Assembly (NCBI GenBank): GCA_035610365.1 | Contig: CM069432.1 | Location: 227,996,532-228,060,531, forward strand | DNA length: 64,000 nucleotides | Source: Aquatica leii | Taxonomy: Eukaryota > Arthropoda > Insecta > Coleoptera > Lampyridae | Direction of reading: 5' to 3' | Shown: positions 32,917 to 43,771 of the stretch, piece by piece | Position numbering within the stretch: position 1 is the first letter of the stretch | How the letters are laid out: each line of letters opens with the position of its first letter | Made by a program: the position numbers and the translations under genes | The notes under the pieces: generated by a model | Told to the model about the DNA's origin: nothing | The model's database searches: none | Seen by the model: the letters and a program-made list of their open reading frames with translations, nothing else

Positions 32917-33939
32917 AGCTCGATTTTTGTGTGCAATTATAATCCTTTCTAGTTTTATTGATTTTTTTACCTTTTCTTTGTCTTTCGTGGGTTCGATTTA
33001 CTCAAAATTTTACTTCGCTTCTTAAGGAATTGTGGCAAGACTTAACGTCTGAGTTACTTCACTAACTTTTGCTTCTTTGATTTTGGTTTGACTTTACATT
33101 AGTAATTTACTTACTTTTATTTTAATCGGATTTGTGGTCAAACACGTGTGGTTGGACTTTGATTTTTGGATTAACTCGACTACGTTGGTTAACCCTTCTT
33201 GGCTTATTAGATTAGTTACTTATTAGTGATACTACTTGTACTTATTGTCATTTTGATTGGGTTTTAGTCGTACAGTTTTGCTTCACGATTAGGTTAGTTC
33301 TCTTTAAGATTTTAGTCGTATCTTTGAAAAACGTGATCGGAGCTGTGCTACTATTTGCTTTTTCTCCTTTTCTTTTTTTACCTTCTTTAGGAAATGTTGT
33401 CACTAAGATAGCTACTTGACGGTTAGTAGTGAATCGACTTAAGAAGCAGGAGCTTCCATATGAATTAATCTCTTGTTAGTTTGATCCTACAGTGGTCGTT
33501 TCTACATTAAGGGGTGCGGTGCGTAGTACTTTACAGTTTGAAAAGAAAGCATCATTTTGGATTGATACTGTTACTTCAGTTTTTGCGGGTGATAAGGTAA
33601 CTGTCGGCTATTGGGGAACTATAAACATTACTTAGCGGCTTTGATGGTAACTTTTCTTTTTCTACTTTCAAACGAGCTAGTACCTTATGGGTACACATTT
33701 ACCGTCGTTGTTTGAATATGTCGCCTGTTGGGGAAGATGAAGCAAAGTGCCATCGTGGAATTTGGACTTACGCTACAAACCCTACGTAATGAGTTTACAG
33801 CTAAAGAGAAGAAAACTACCAAAACTACGTTGGTTTCTTTGCTAATTTATCTTCGTCTAGTCCTAAACAGGTTTCGGTAAAGTCACTACTTTTGGACCGA
33901 GAACCACCTTTTCTTACTTCTTCGAATTCTGAGGTTGAA

Positions 33940-34845
33940 ATGGACGTTCAAACTACTCTGCTCTTCCGAAGGCTACTGCAACGAACGTGTCACTAGCTAA
34001 GTGGAACTTGACTTTTTCGGGTGAAGGTTCGTTTTTGCTCACCGAATTCTTGATGCGGGTTGATGAGTTGTGTCTGTCGCGTGTCGTCTCTCCACAAATT
34101 TTTTTTAGTTCTGCTGCTAAAATCCTGACTGGAAAGGTTTTGTGTTTGTTTAGGGTAAATCGCAATTCTTTGCGTTCTTGGCAAGATGTAGTTATTGTAG
34201 AATTTTTACCAGCTGATTACGACGATCGGCTATAGGATGAGATTCGAAGTCGAACAATGGTGTCTCAAGAATCGAGTGACGATTATGCAAAGTCTCTTTC
34301 AACGATTATCGTTGCCCGCTTCTGAAAAAACTCAACTTAAAACGATACGACTTAATTGAACTCTATACTACCAATCTGCCTTAGGATTAGCGCAGATCTC
34401 CTCATTGGCCCAGTTGATTATTTATAGAAAGCAGCTAGTGTTAACTAAACTTTTAGTGGACAACTATAAACCACCTCCTTCGCGGAGAACTACTCGACTG
34501 TTGGAACCTGCATTGGCTTATGTTAGCGACGCCTCGGTTTCTTCTCTTGCTTCTACTTCTAAGAAACGTTCGGTACGATTCAAAGAAAATGCTACTACTT
34601 CTAATTCTTCTCGACGAGGTTTCTTTAATTCTTCTCGCGTTATTTGTTACAATTGTCGTCAGATGGGACATATCTCTCCAAATTGTAACAAATCTCCAAT
34701 TGTTTTGGGTGTGAACAGGCAGGGGTTAGCCGTCGCAATTGTCCTAAGTGTAATACTGCCTCGGGAAACTAGGTCACTAGTCTACGGACCGAGTCGTAGA
34801 TTCTACGCTATCTGTAATCTCGGATTCTATCTTAGATTTGACTGA
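33940..34845 (+). pseudogene. Gypsy-2 gag, decayed
   Basis: Gag-like sequence KWNLTFSGEGSFLLTEFLMR (about 34000-34060) runs to a region ending LPADYDDRL at 34233. After stops and frame changes it resumes at 34405. A single CCHC zinc knuckle, CYNCRQMGHISPNC, is at about 34645-34686. The pattern (KW.L.FSG...FL.RV.EL...LPxDYDDRL) is one I know from insect gypsy gags. The N-terminal part at 32920-33940 is probably also gag or leader but too degraded to follow. It would form the particle if intact. Confidence 0.75.
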
Positions 34846-36194
34846 CAAGCAACGTATTCTTTCAGATTTTATATTTGCCAGTGTTCGTCATGATGAGCGT
34901 CCTTATCTTAAGGTTAGTGTTTTAAGTTTTTCTTTCTTTGGTCTTCTTGATACTGGCGCTTCTCGAACCATTCTGGGCGGTCCAGGGTGGCAAATTTTAC
35001 AGTTTTTAGATATTCGCTTTTCTCCTTCTTCGGTGTCTTCTTGTAATTTAGCTAATGATAAGTAAAAGCAATTAACACTTTAGTTACTTCTGAAGTGTCG
35101 CAACAACTAGTTTTAGGCATCGACTTTTGGAAAGCAATGATCTTCATACCAGACTTTCGGCAGAAACTTTGGACTTTACGAACTTTGGCTAAACCAATAA
35201 AACTGCGTTATTATCCTTTTTCTCCTACGTTGCAGAAGGTGGCTAATGAAGAGTTGGATTCAATCCTACGTCTGGGAGTTGTAGAACCGTCGAGTAGTCC
35301 AGTCCCATTGTTTTGGTAAGGAAGAAGAATAACACATATCGATTCTGTGTCGATTTTAGGAAGGTGAACCAAGTGACGCTGAAAGATGCCTTACATCACT
35401 TTAATTTTAGATCGGTTGAGAGATGCACGTTTTCTTTTTAGCTAGGATATTCGGTCAGCGTATTGGTAAATTCCGCTTTCAGAAGATTCCAAAGCTGCTA
35501 TTGCTTCTACTGTTCCTTCTCGTGGTCTTTTTTAGTTCACTCGCATGTCATTTGTATTACATAATGAGCCTGCTACATTTCAGCGATTGATTGATTGAGT
35601 GTTTGGTGTGGATTTGGAGACTTACTGTTTCGCTTACCTAGACGATATTATCATACCAACACCTACTTTTGATAACCATATTAGCGTACTAGGAAACGTG
35701 TTAGAACGTTCAATCTCTGTTGGACTTACCTTACGTCTGGAAAAATGTAATTTTTGTTTGCCTGAACTAAAATACCTCGGGTACGTGGTCAACAAGAATG
35801 CTCTGTTGGTAGACCCGGATAAGGTAACATCAATACTTAATATACCCCTTCAAACGTCACTGATGTCAAACGATTTATAGGTATGACTAGTTGGTACCGT
35901 CACATTATTCCTAATTTTTCTTCTCTTACGTCTTCACTTTCGGCCCTTACTCGTAAAAATATTTCCTTTAGTTGGACAGCGGAATGTCAGACCGCTTTTG
36001 ATTCTCTTAAAAACAGCTTAGTTGCGGCTCTTATTCTGTCGTGTCCTGATTTTTTACTTTCTATTGTGGTACAGACTGATGCTTCGAACTTTGGTTTAGA
36101 CGTTGTGTTAAGTCAAACGACTGCGGATGGTAAGAAAGTTGTTAGTTATTTTAGTAGATCGCTCACTAAGGCGGAGCGACATTATTCAACTACT
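34838..36194 (+). pseudogene. Gypsy-2 protease, reverse transcriptase and RNase H 5' part
   Basis: The protease active site is LLDTGASRTILGG (about 34944-34982). The linker is LVLGIDFWKAMIF (about 35107-35145). The reverse transcriptase starts ELDSILRLGVVEPSSSPVPL (35254-35313). Later come FAYLDDIIIPTPTFDNH (35629-35679; YLDD present), LRLEKCNFCLPELKYLGYVV (35732-35790), and the RNase H start VVQTDASNFGLDVVLSQ (36066-36116), ending ERHYSTT at 36194 where the solo LTR is inserted. Stops near 35065, 35319, 35436, 35600 and 35880 break the frame. Confidence 0.85.
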
Positions 36195-38161
36195 TGTGAC
36201 CTGCGTTTGAAATTCGGCAGTTTTCTTTTATGACAGACCCCATAAATAGATACAGCTGGCTGAATTTGCGTTTTCTTTTTTTTTACATTTATTTCGATTT
36301 GTTAACTAGGTGTAACCATCGTTTAAAATCGATTGGTTGTTTGAGTAATCTTTGGTAACGGACACAGTATTTGGATTGACGATTTTCATTTAATGTATTT
36401 TGAATTTGTTTTAATGTGAATTTTAGATTGAGTTTAATAAGTTATTTTACGATTTTAAATTCAAAGTTACAATTTAAAATTGTTGATAAAGTTTTGTATT
36501 TTGTTACGCCGTGAACCATCTGATTTCGCGATTTTGTTTATTAAGTATTTCACTTGGTTTGTTGAGAATTCCAGTTGTAATTTATGTTTCCTTTCTGAGA
36601 TATAATCGTAATTAAATATATTTCCGCCGTTGGTTTATTTTAAGTTGGTTCAAAAGTTCTTTGTTCAAGTACAGTCGTACTGTGATTTCTTTGTGTCAAT
36701 CGTTTAGATTACGTGGAAAAATTAAGTCATTATCTTAATTTATTAGGCAGTTTAAATTCTTGTAATATAATATTTTGTCAATTTGACATTTTCACGTACA
36801 AGCGAAATGCTGTGTCCAAATGCTATGAATATGACGTAATGGGGACTGATTGCCTCTTTATTGCACTTCTTAATTAGAGTGTTTTCGTTCTTGAAGTTTC
36901 GAACACAGCCTTTGTGGAAAGGGTAGTCGAAAAAAGTTGATATATAGATGTGATTTTGGTAAATGAAGAGAGTCCGAAGTTAGTTGGTTGACAGTCGTCA
37001 GAATGTAGTTATCGCGGGTGATAATTCACCTTTTCTAGTAGTTACCGCGGAAGTAAATGAAAATGGTTCAGTGATTCTTTAAGTGGAAAACAAAACTTTC
37101 CTTTTTCGTAATTACGGTTCATGAAGATCACTGTTTTCCGAATGAAGTTAGTATGTTTCGTTAAGTGAATTTGTGCGTGAGTTTGTTTCGCAATCTCATA
37201 TCTTTCGCCTTGGGGGCGGATCAATAATAAATCTTCCGTTGGCAAATTATTCATCTGGATTTGGTACCCTATCGAGGTTCCGGACGTCTGCTGGCCTACG
37301 CTAACCAGAAGCCCGACTACAAATAATTCAAGGTATTTATTTTGCACCATCTATCGATATGTGAAATTTTTGTTTACGCGATTAAGTGTTAAAAGCTTTG
37401 AATTTCAAGAAAAAGTATTACAAGTGTCTCGAAGTTAACGTTAATGTAACTGATTAATGACCGTGTTTTACGGTACTGTTTTAATCCCAAGTTTAAAATT
37501 TATTAAACGGGACCGAATTATCGATTCAAATTATGTATATTAGTTTTAAGGTATTTAAGTGCATTTGATTTTATAATTAATTAATTTCGACGCGCACACG
37601 GCCGTGAATTTTTGTTTTGTTTTGGTAATAAATGTTTACCAATATTATATTTTTTTTTATTATTATTATTTGGTTCTGTACTGTGTATTTATTCAAACTT
37701 TAATTTTGCGTTCTTTGTTTCTGTTTTGTGTGATTAATTTTGTTAATTTCAATTCAATTATTTTATTATTTTATTCATTTTGTTTTATTTTGTTCAAATA
37801 AATGTTAAATTGTTAAATGTAAAGAGCTTTTAATTCCGTCGGCCTCCGCGTGTGTAACTTTATTAGTTTATTTTAGATTTTAGCGAGATACACCCTATAA
37901 GGTAAGTCCGTTTAGGGTGTATTCTGCAGAAGCGGACTTGTGGTTGGCAAGGGTCAGAAGTCCATTAAGCTTTACTCCTTCCTGGGGCTCTTTGATTTCG
38001 ACATTATTACTTTTCGATTTTGTGTTTTCGACAAGTTAATCCATTTCGATCACGAAACTTTAAATTATAATCCACCCCCTTCTCCATTGAGCTAGTGGCA
38101 CAACCCCGTTTATGTTACTTCATTTCAGGCAGTGACTTTGTGTTAATTTTGGCATGTAACA
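36195..38161. repeat. Probable 1,967-bp solo LTR inside gypsy-2
   Basis: Starts TGTGACCTGCG, ends GGCATGTAACA, and is flanked by TACT on both sides (36191-36194 and 38162-38165). The boundaries are supported because RNase H coding continues in register on the far side (TEKECLAVL from 38165). It has no coding homology. It contains a TATA-like GATATATAG (about 36939) and a polyadenylation-like CAAATAAATG (about 37795) near the 3' end. TG...CA ends and 4-bp duplication fit a long solo LTR; a non-coding DNA element is less likely because no terminal inverted repeat is seen. Confidence 0.6.
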
Positions 38162-39083
38162 TACTGAGAAAGAATGTCTGGCGGTGCTATAGCCCATAGA
38201 GAAGTTCCGTCCTTATGTAGAAGGATCCCATTTCACGGTGATAACTAATTATTATTCGTTGTTGTGATTAAACCGTTTGCAGAGTCCTTTAGGATGATTA
38301 GTTCGTTAGTCTATTAAGCTACAATAATACGACTTTTTGATAATCCATCGAAAAAAAAAGATCATGCCGTTCCTGATGCGCTATTTTGCTCAGTTTCTGT
38401 ACTAGAAATTTCTTTTGTCTTTATGCTTAAATTGCCGACTCCGTAGTATTTGATATAATAATCTTCGTAAGAGTGTCTTGGATGCTCCTCATAAGTTTTT
38501 GAAATGGCCTGTTAGATATAATGTTCTTTATTGTCGTGTTGTTACTTTTTTCTCTTTTGATCCTTCTGATGACTGGAAAATAGTGGTTGCTACAAAATAA
38601 CGTACGGAAATGATTCGTAACCATCACGATCCTCCTGTCGCTGGACACTGTGGTGTTTCTAAAACTACCGCAAAGATTTTGCAACGTTATTATTGGCCCT
38701 GCTTACGTGCAGATGTCGCTCGCTACATTCGACGTTGTCGTGTGCAAGTTCTTTGCTGTGACGTTGTGCGTCCTCTGCCTCGATCTTCAAAAGGCCATAG
38801 TTATGAATTGGTGATCACTGACTATTTTACTAAGTTTTCTTTGTTCTTTCCGTTAGGCTTAGCACTTGCTACCTGTACTTGTAAAATTATCGAAGAACAC
38901 ATCTTTCTTCTTTTTGGTGCTCCTCAGTATCTTATTACGGACAATGGTTCCAGTTTTGTAGTATAGAATTTGGGGAACTCTGCGCCACTTATGGGACAAC
39001 GATACTCTTTACGGCTAAATATTATCCTATGGCTAATATTACCAAACGAATTAATCGTGTCTTACAAACCATTTATTAGCGAT
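38162..39083 (+). pseudogene. Gypsy-2 RNase H 3' part and integrase, decayed
   Basis: RNase H resumes with ECLAVL, then EKFRPYVEGSHFTVIT (about 38196-38245). Its end is marked by HAVPDAL (38363-38383). The integrase zinc module reads HHDPPVAGHCGVSKT, YYWPCLRADVARYIRRC and then VLCC (38623-38760). The core has LVITDYFTKF with the first Asp (about 38808-38838) and LITDNGSSFV with the second (about 38930-38960). PMANITKRINRVLQTI (about 39030-39075) covers the Glu region, where the usual PTERVNR motif is PTxRxNR-like here (TKRINR), so the Glu is replaced by Lys. The C-terminal domain is missing at the junction with the right LTR. Confidence 0.8.
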
Positions 39084-39365
39084 TGGAAAATTTATGTAAT
39101 TTTACTTATGTACCTTCTTCGTCCTCTTGGAAATTATTGTCTGTGATAAAATGAATATATATTTTGTGTTATCACTTCTGTCGTGTTATTTGTTCTTTTT
39201 CAACTGCGGGTAGATTTAAACGATGTCTCTCTAATTTCGTCTTTCATCGTTTTGTCGCCTTTTTATATTTAAATTATAATCTACCATCACAAAGCTTGCG
39301 ACTCACTCCGTGAACAACTGTGTTAGCCGTCGCTTATTTTTTGTTACACGAACACCAGGGTAACA
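39084..39365 (+). repeat. Gypsy-2 3' LTR (5' end possibly truncated)
   Basis: 282 bp, matching 32632-32895 with an insertion of about 18 bp near 39140. It abuts the truncated integrase. Confidence 0.65.
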
Positions 39366-41569
39366 CAGTGCAATCATCAAGGTCTCACAAGAACGTTTTT
39401 TTTTTTTTTATTGTGACTTTTTGTTTTCAGTACTATTTTCATAATTGCTATTTTCGTACCTATTCTTGTTCTTCAATCGTGTTTTTGTTTTTTTGTCATA
39501 TCTACATATTTTATATTCTTTGTTGCCAACAATTTTCGAAAATCTGCCTTCTGCTTTCTTTTGAAATCTTTTTACTGCTTTTTTGTGTACGGTTAACGCA
39601 ATCATTTTTTGTTTGTTATTTCGGTGACCACTGCCTTTTCAGTTCGTTTATTTTGTTTTTTCAAGATTGCGTAATTGTTTTAATTCATCTTTCCTCAATT
39701 GGGTTCTAGTGGTTTTTGCGTGTGTTTTTCTTAGATCTAGTCGATTTGTTTTGGTAGTCATTAACTAATAAACGTCATTTTTAGGTTTTTGTTGTTACGA
39801 ATGATTTTTTGATATTAGTGTATAATCAGAATCATTGATGTCACTATTAGAAATAATTCAGCAGCAATTTAGGACTGTGTCCCTGCTGGAACCAAGAAAG
39901 GACAAAACATCTGCTGCCTCATTAAGAAAATTTCGAAATAACACTATTCAAAGGCTATAAAATTACATATTTTTTTTAAAAATAGATAAAACCTTTTGCC
40001 TAATGTTTTGCATTTTGTCGATGATAAACAAGTATATAAAATAGCAAAAATAAGAATTAGATAATACTGTTGATTTGTGATAATGTCAAACAACTTTTGA
40101 TATGAAAGCTTGCCGTTGTTTTAATTGTACATTTTTTTACATTTATCTTATATCACAAATATTTGGAAAGAAGAAGATAAGGAATAGCTGATAATTTTGG
40201 GTACGGGGTGGGGCAATGCCTTTCGCCCTTATCCAGTGACTTTTCACCTTCCATATTAATTTATAATTTTCTATATATCATACGTGATATTTTTACCACA
40301 AGATGACGTTCCAAAAACATTTCAAATAAACAATTTGTTTACCAGTTAACATCTAGCAATTGATCTAAAAACAATTTTAATATGTCAATGTTAAAAATAT
40401 TAAAAATAAAACAAAGCAAGTGAAAAGTGCAAATATGTCTACTGCAATTTTCAGCTATGAGAAAACTTTTAGAAAACTGAACTGTGACTTTTATCAAACC
40501 TTTACAAAACAACTTCAAATAAAAAAACGTTTTTCAAATTTACGCGCAGGAAATAACGTAGAAAACACAAAATTAATTTAAATCGTAGTGACAATCACAA
40601 CTACTGTGTGCAATTGTTTTCTCGAAAAACAGTGTTACAATATGCAAATTTGTGCAATGGATTGTTTGTATAATATATTTATGAATAAAGTTATGGCAGT
40701 AAATACGATTTGTAGGATCAACGTATTGGCTTTAGTCCATGTTGAAATTATCAGAATAATAATACAAATCTCAAGTGTTTTTAAATTTAAATTAGAAAGT
40801 AGGCAGATGCTAATAACTGCTACAAACTAGAATATATCGAAAATCGCTGCTATACATAAGTAGTATGAAAAACATCTGTTACATTGCATGTTTGTAACGC
40901 TCGTACATTGATTGCTCTATAACATACCATTATGCTTTTCTTGATTAAAATATTAAAAAAAGTTAACTGAATATAATAGACAAACAAATTAGCTTATTCA
41001 AAAAAAAAACAAATTATTTTTTAACGATTAAACAGCACAATTTTATTTTTTTAATGTTATTTCCGATATTTAATTATAAGTCATAAATTATTATATCCAT
41101 AAATAAATGAAAGGAATTAAATAGAAAATTATTACTTTTAAAGTAATATAAACACTTAGTAAATAATAACTGCTATGTTACAAATGGCAACATAGTAATA
41201 AAATTCTAAACTTTTATTACATTTATTAGAAATCTTTGATTAGACAGCGTATAGAAATTTAATTTTAACACGTTTAATGCGTTTAGTTTTTTTTATATGG
41301 TTTTCATCTTTATTATATTATGTGAAGAACAATTGTGTTTTAATTCGATTTAATTTTTAGTTTCATTAGAAGAAATCGGTTGCATGGAAGTTTTTAAATG
41401 TAGGCGTAGCATTAAATACAGGTAAATAACAAAAATAAACTAATTTTTTTAAAATGTTGCCAAACATTTTTGATAAGCAAAATATTATTTTTTTGAGCAT
41501 AATTATTGTAGCAAGAGTATAGTGTCATTGCGTGACACTGGTTATAAACTGATGAAATAGACACGTGAT
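39366..41569. other. Intergenic AT-rich sequence
   Basis: A T-run is at 39395-39409. A short frame at about 39835-39959 (LLEIIQQQFRTVSLLEPRKD) follows an AG acceptor-like site; I do not recognise it. The rest is AT-rich without repeats of note. Confidence 0.45.
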
Positions 41570-42039
41570 CAGGCCCGCGACTAGAACTTTTGGCGCCGTT
41601 GTGCAAATTTAAAATAACGTCCCAAATTTTTATTACGTTCATATGTGAGTACAGATACGGGTTAAGTTAGGTATTATTATCCACTATTGAAAAATAATTT
41701 TAAAAAGCATTTTTCATAAATTTATTTCCATTTTTATATTTTACAAGTACAAGCCATAAGCCATACAAGTATTTTTTCATTCAGGTACATAACATAATTA
41801 TAAACTTATAGAAAACAGGAATATATTCTAACAGTATTACAACTCAAAATTTTTGTATTTTCGTTTCAAATGTAATATATGAATCAAAAGCACAAAAAAC
41901 AAAAAAAAATAAAAAATAGTCGTTTTTATATCACAAGACGAAACTGATCGACAAATAAAAACAAAACAATATAATATGTTAATAATGCAACATGTCACCT
42001 TTCAAAGGTTAATATCCAGGTATTAGGTATTGTTATTAA

Positions 42040-43769
42040 TATTTTAGCTAAGTGAATTGAATTTTCCGTGCTTTAATTTTTGCAAATTTTTTAATTAAAT
42101 CTTAGGTGTCTAATTTTTTTAGCTGGTTCGTTTCTATTAAAATGATAGCAAGGTTACTTACTCGGTTTTGCCCCATGGTCGGTCTTAAACATTTTTTTAT
42201 TATTTTGAGTTTTGAAAAAAATTGTTCTGCGGTAGCAACAGAAACCGGCATTATGCTCGTATTAGGAAAAGAATCCACTAAGTTGTTAATTGTTATGTAA
42301 TTTAAAGTTTCTTCTGGAAACGTAATAACTTTTTCATCAAAATTTTATAAATATTGCAATTCTTTAACAAGTTCCACGGCAGTTATGTTTCGTTCATTGC
42401 CAGTTTTTTTTTCAACTTTTTGACATAATTCTAATTGTTCGTTTTTAGAATGATTTTTAAATTTATCAATATTCCATAAAAACGCGAAATTATTAGAGTA
42501 AGAAGAAAGTAATTGAAATCTCTCATCCACTGATGTTATGATTACATCTAAAGCAATACAAAAACAATCAACTTTGAACTTTAAAGTTTCGTTGTGGATC
42601 GGTTCATCGTCACATTCATAATCAAAATGTTTTTTTTTTATTTTTCGCGGTCTTAGACCTCTTTGTTTTTTGAATTTAGGTTCTATCTCTAAGCTGGATG
42701 CTATTTCTTTAGCATCAATCAATAGATCATTTAAACCTTTATCAGAGCAAATAACTTTCAAAAAATTATTCAAAATATTTAAATGATTATAACACTGAGC
42801 AACATCAAAATTCGGTTTTTGAATAATTTTACTAAGAATGTTAACTTTTTCTCAAAATATACCACAACATAAGAATGCAAATAAACTCAAAAACGATGCA
42901 GTCAATTTTTTTACGTTATTTTCAAAGTTTCTTCGCTTATTTCAAACCGAGCATTAAACCTCCCCAAGTTTAAAGTTGAATTTGTTACATTAGATAAATT
43001 AGATTTCAGAATTGACCAGCGTTTAGTAGCAGCTGAAAAAAATACAAACAGTTCTTGAACTAAAGAAAAAAAATGATGCTTCAAGTATTAGCCTTTGTGG
43101 CAACATTGACGGCTAAATTTAGGGTATAATTGCAACAAGGTATAAAGAAAGCTCGCGGATTGAAATCCAAAATTTTTTTAGTAGACCATTATGCCTACCA
43201 CGCATATTTGCCCCATTGTCGTAACCCTGACCCCGCAAATGGTTGATATTTAAGCCGTCTTTCTCTAACGCCGACAAAAGAAATTTTGTCAAGCCTTCAC
43301 CCGACACATCATCTATAGGACAAAATAATAAAAAATGTTCTGCTATACTAATTTCCGTGCTTTTTAAATTAATAAATTTTATACAAACTGAAATTTGTTC
43401 TTGGTGGTCAGGAGTGCAGTCTAATAATATGGAATAATATTTTGCCTTTTTAGTTAGTTCTAAAATTTTGGATTTGATATTTTTACCCATTAAGTTGATT
43501 ACTTCATTTTGTATCTTATTCCCGAGATAGTTTATGTGATTTTTTATTTGAGAGCATTTTGCATGTTCTGACATAATCGGGTCAAATTTGAAAATAATTT
43601 CTATGCATTTTAAAAAATTACCATTGTTTTTCTCCAACAACTTATTACTACTTCAACAAAAAGCTAAATTTTGCTGACCTAAAAACTGAATCACGTAGAA
43701 AATTCTTTCTATAACAGCTTTCCAGTATTTAGTTTTTTTGTTTATTATATTTTGAATTTCAGAATCCAT
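42040..43769 (-). pseudogene. hAT transposase, catalytic and C-terminal part
   Basis: Continues after the Tigger insertion. SEIQNIINKKTKYWKAVIER (about 43760-43700) and FKFDPIMSEHAKCSQIKNHI (about 43580-43525) lead to the catalytic region KAKYYSILLDCTPDHQEQIS (about 43445-43390) with the first acidic residue. GQGYDNGANMRG (about 43230-43195) carries the second. After damaged sequence, the C-terminal dimerisation region is clear: VATAEQFFSKLKIIKKCLRP then VSNLAIILIET (about 42240-42130). Breaks occur near 43640, 43119-42790 and 42345. It would cut and paste the element if intact. Confidence 0.8.
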
Positions 43770-43771
43770 TA

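Larger units (their letters stand above)
32632..39365 (+). mobile_element. Decayed Ty3/gypsy retrotransposon (gypsy-2)
   Basis: Two direct repeats of 264 and 282 bp with about 88% identity by eye bound a plus-strand gag-protease-RT-RNase H-integrase series. Both repeats end GTAACA. The left one is followed by TGGCTCCCAACTC (32900), a good primer-binding-site candidate. The integrase core stops where the right repeat begins, so either the C-terminus is lost or the right LTR has lost its 5' part; the LTR start is therefore uncertain. Many stops and frameshifts are present. A 1,967-bp insertion interrupts RNase H. It is unrelated in sequence to gypsy-1. Confidence 0.85.

Noticed and set aside
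37604-37801. Tyr/Phe-rich membrane-like peptide
   Set aside because: Low-complexity T-rich DNA inside the long solo LTR; no start context or conservation.
39320-39709. 129-residue Cys/Phe-rich frame
   Set aside because: It begins in the gypsy-2 LTR and runs through T-rich sequence; no domain pattern.
42106-42300. Plus-strand 64-residue frame
   Set aside because: The minus strand here encodes the hAT C-terminal dimerisation region, which explains the openness.
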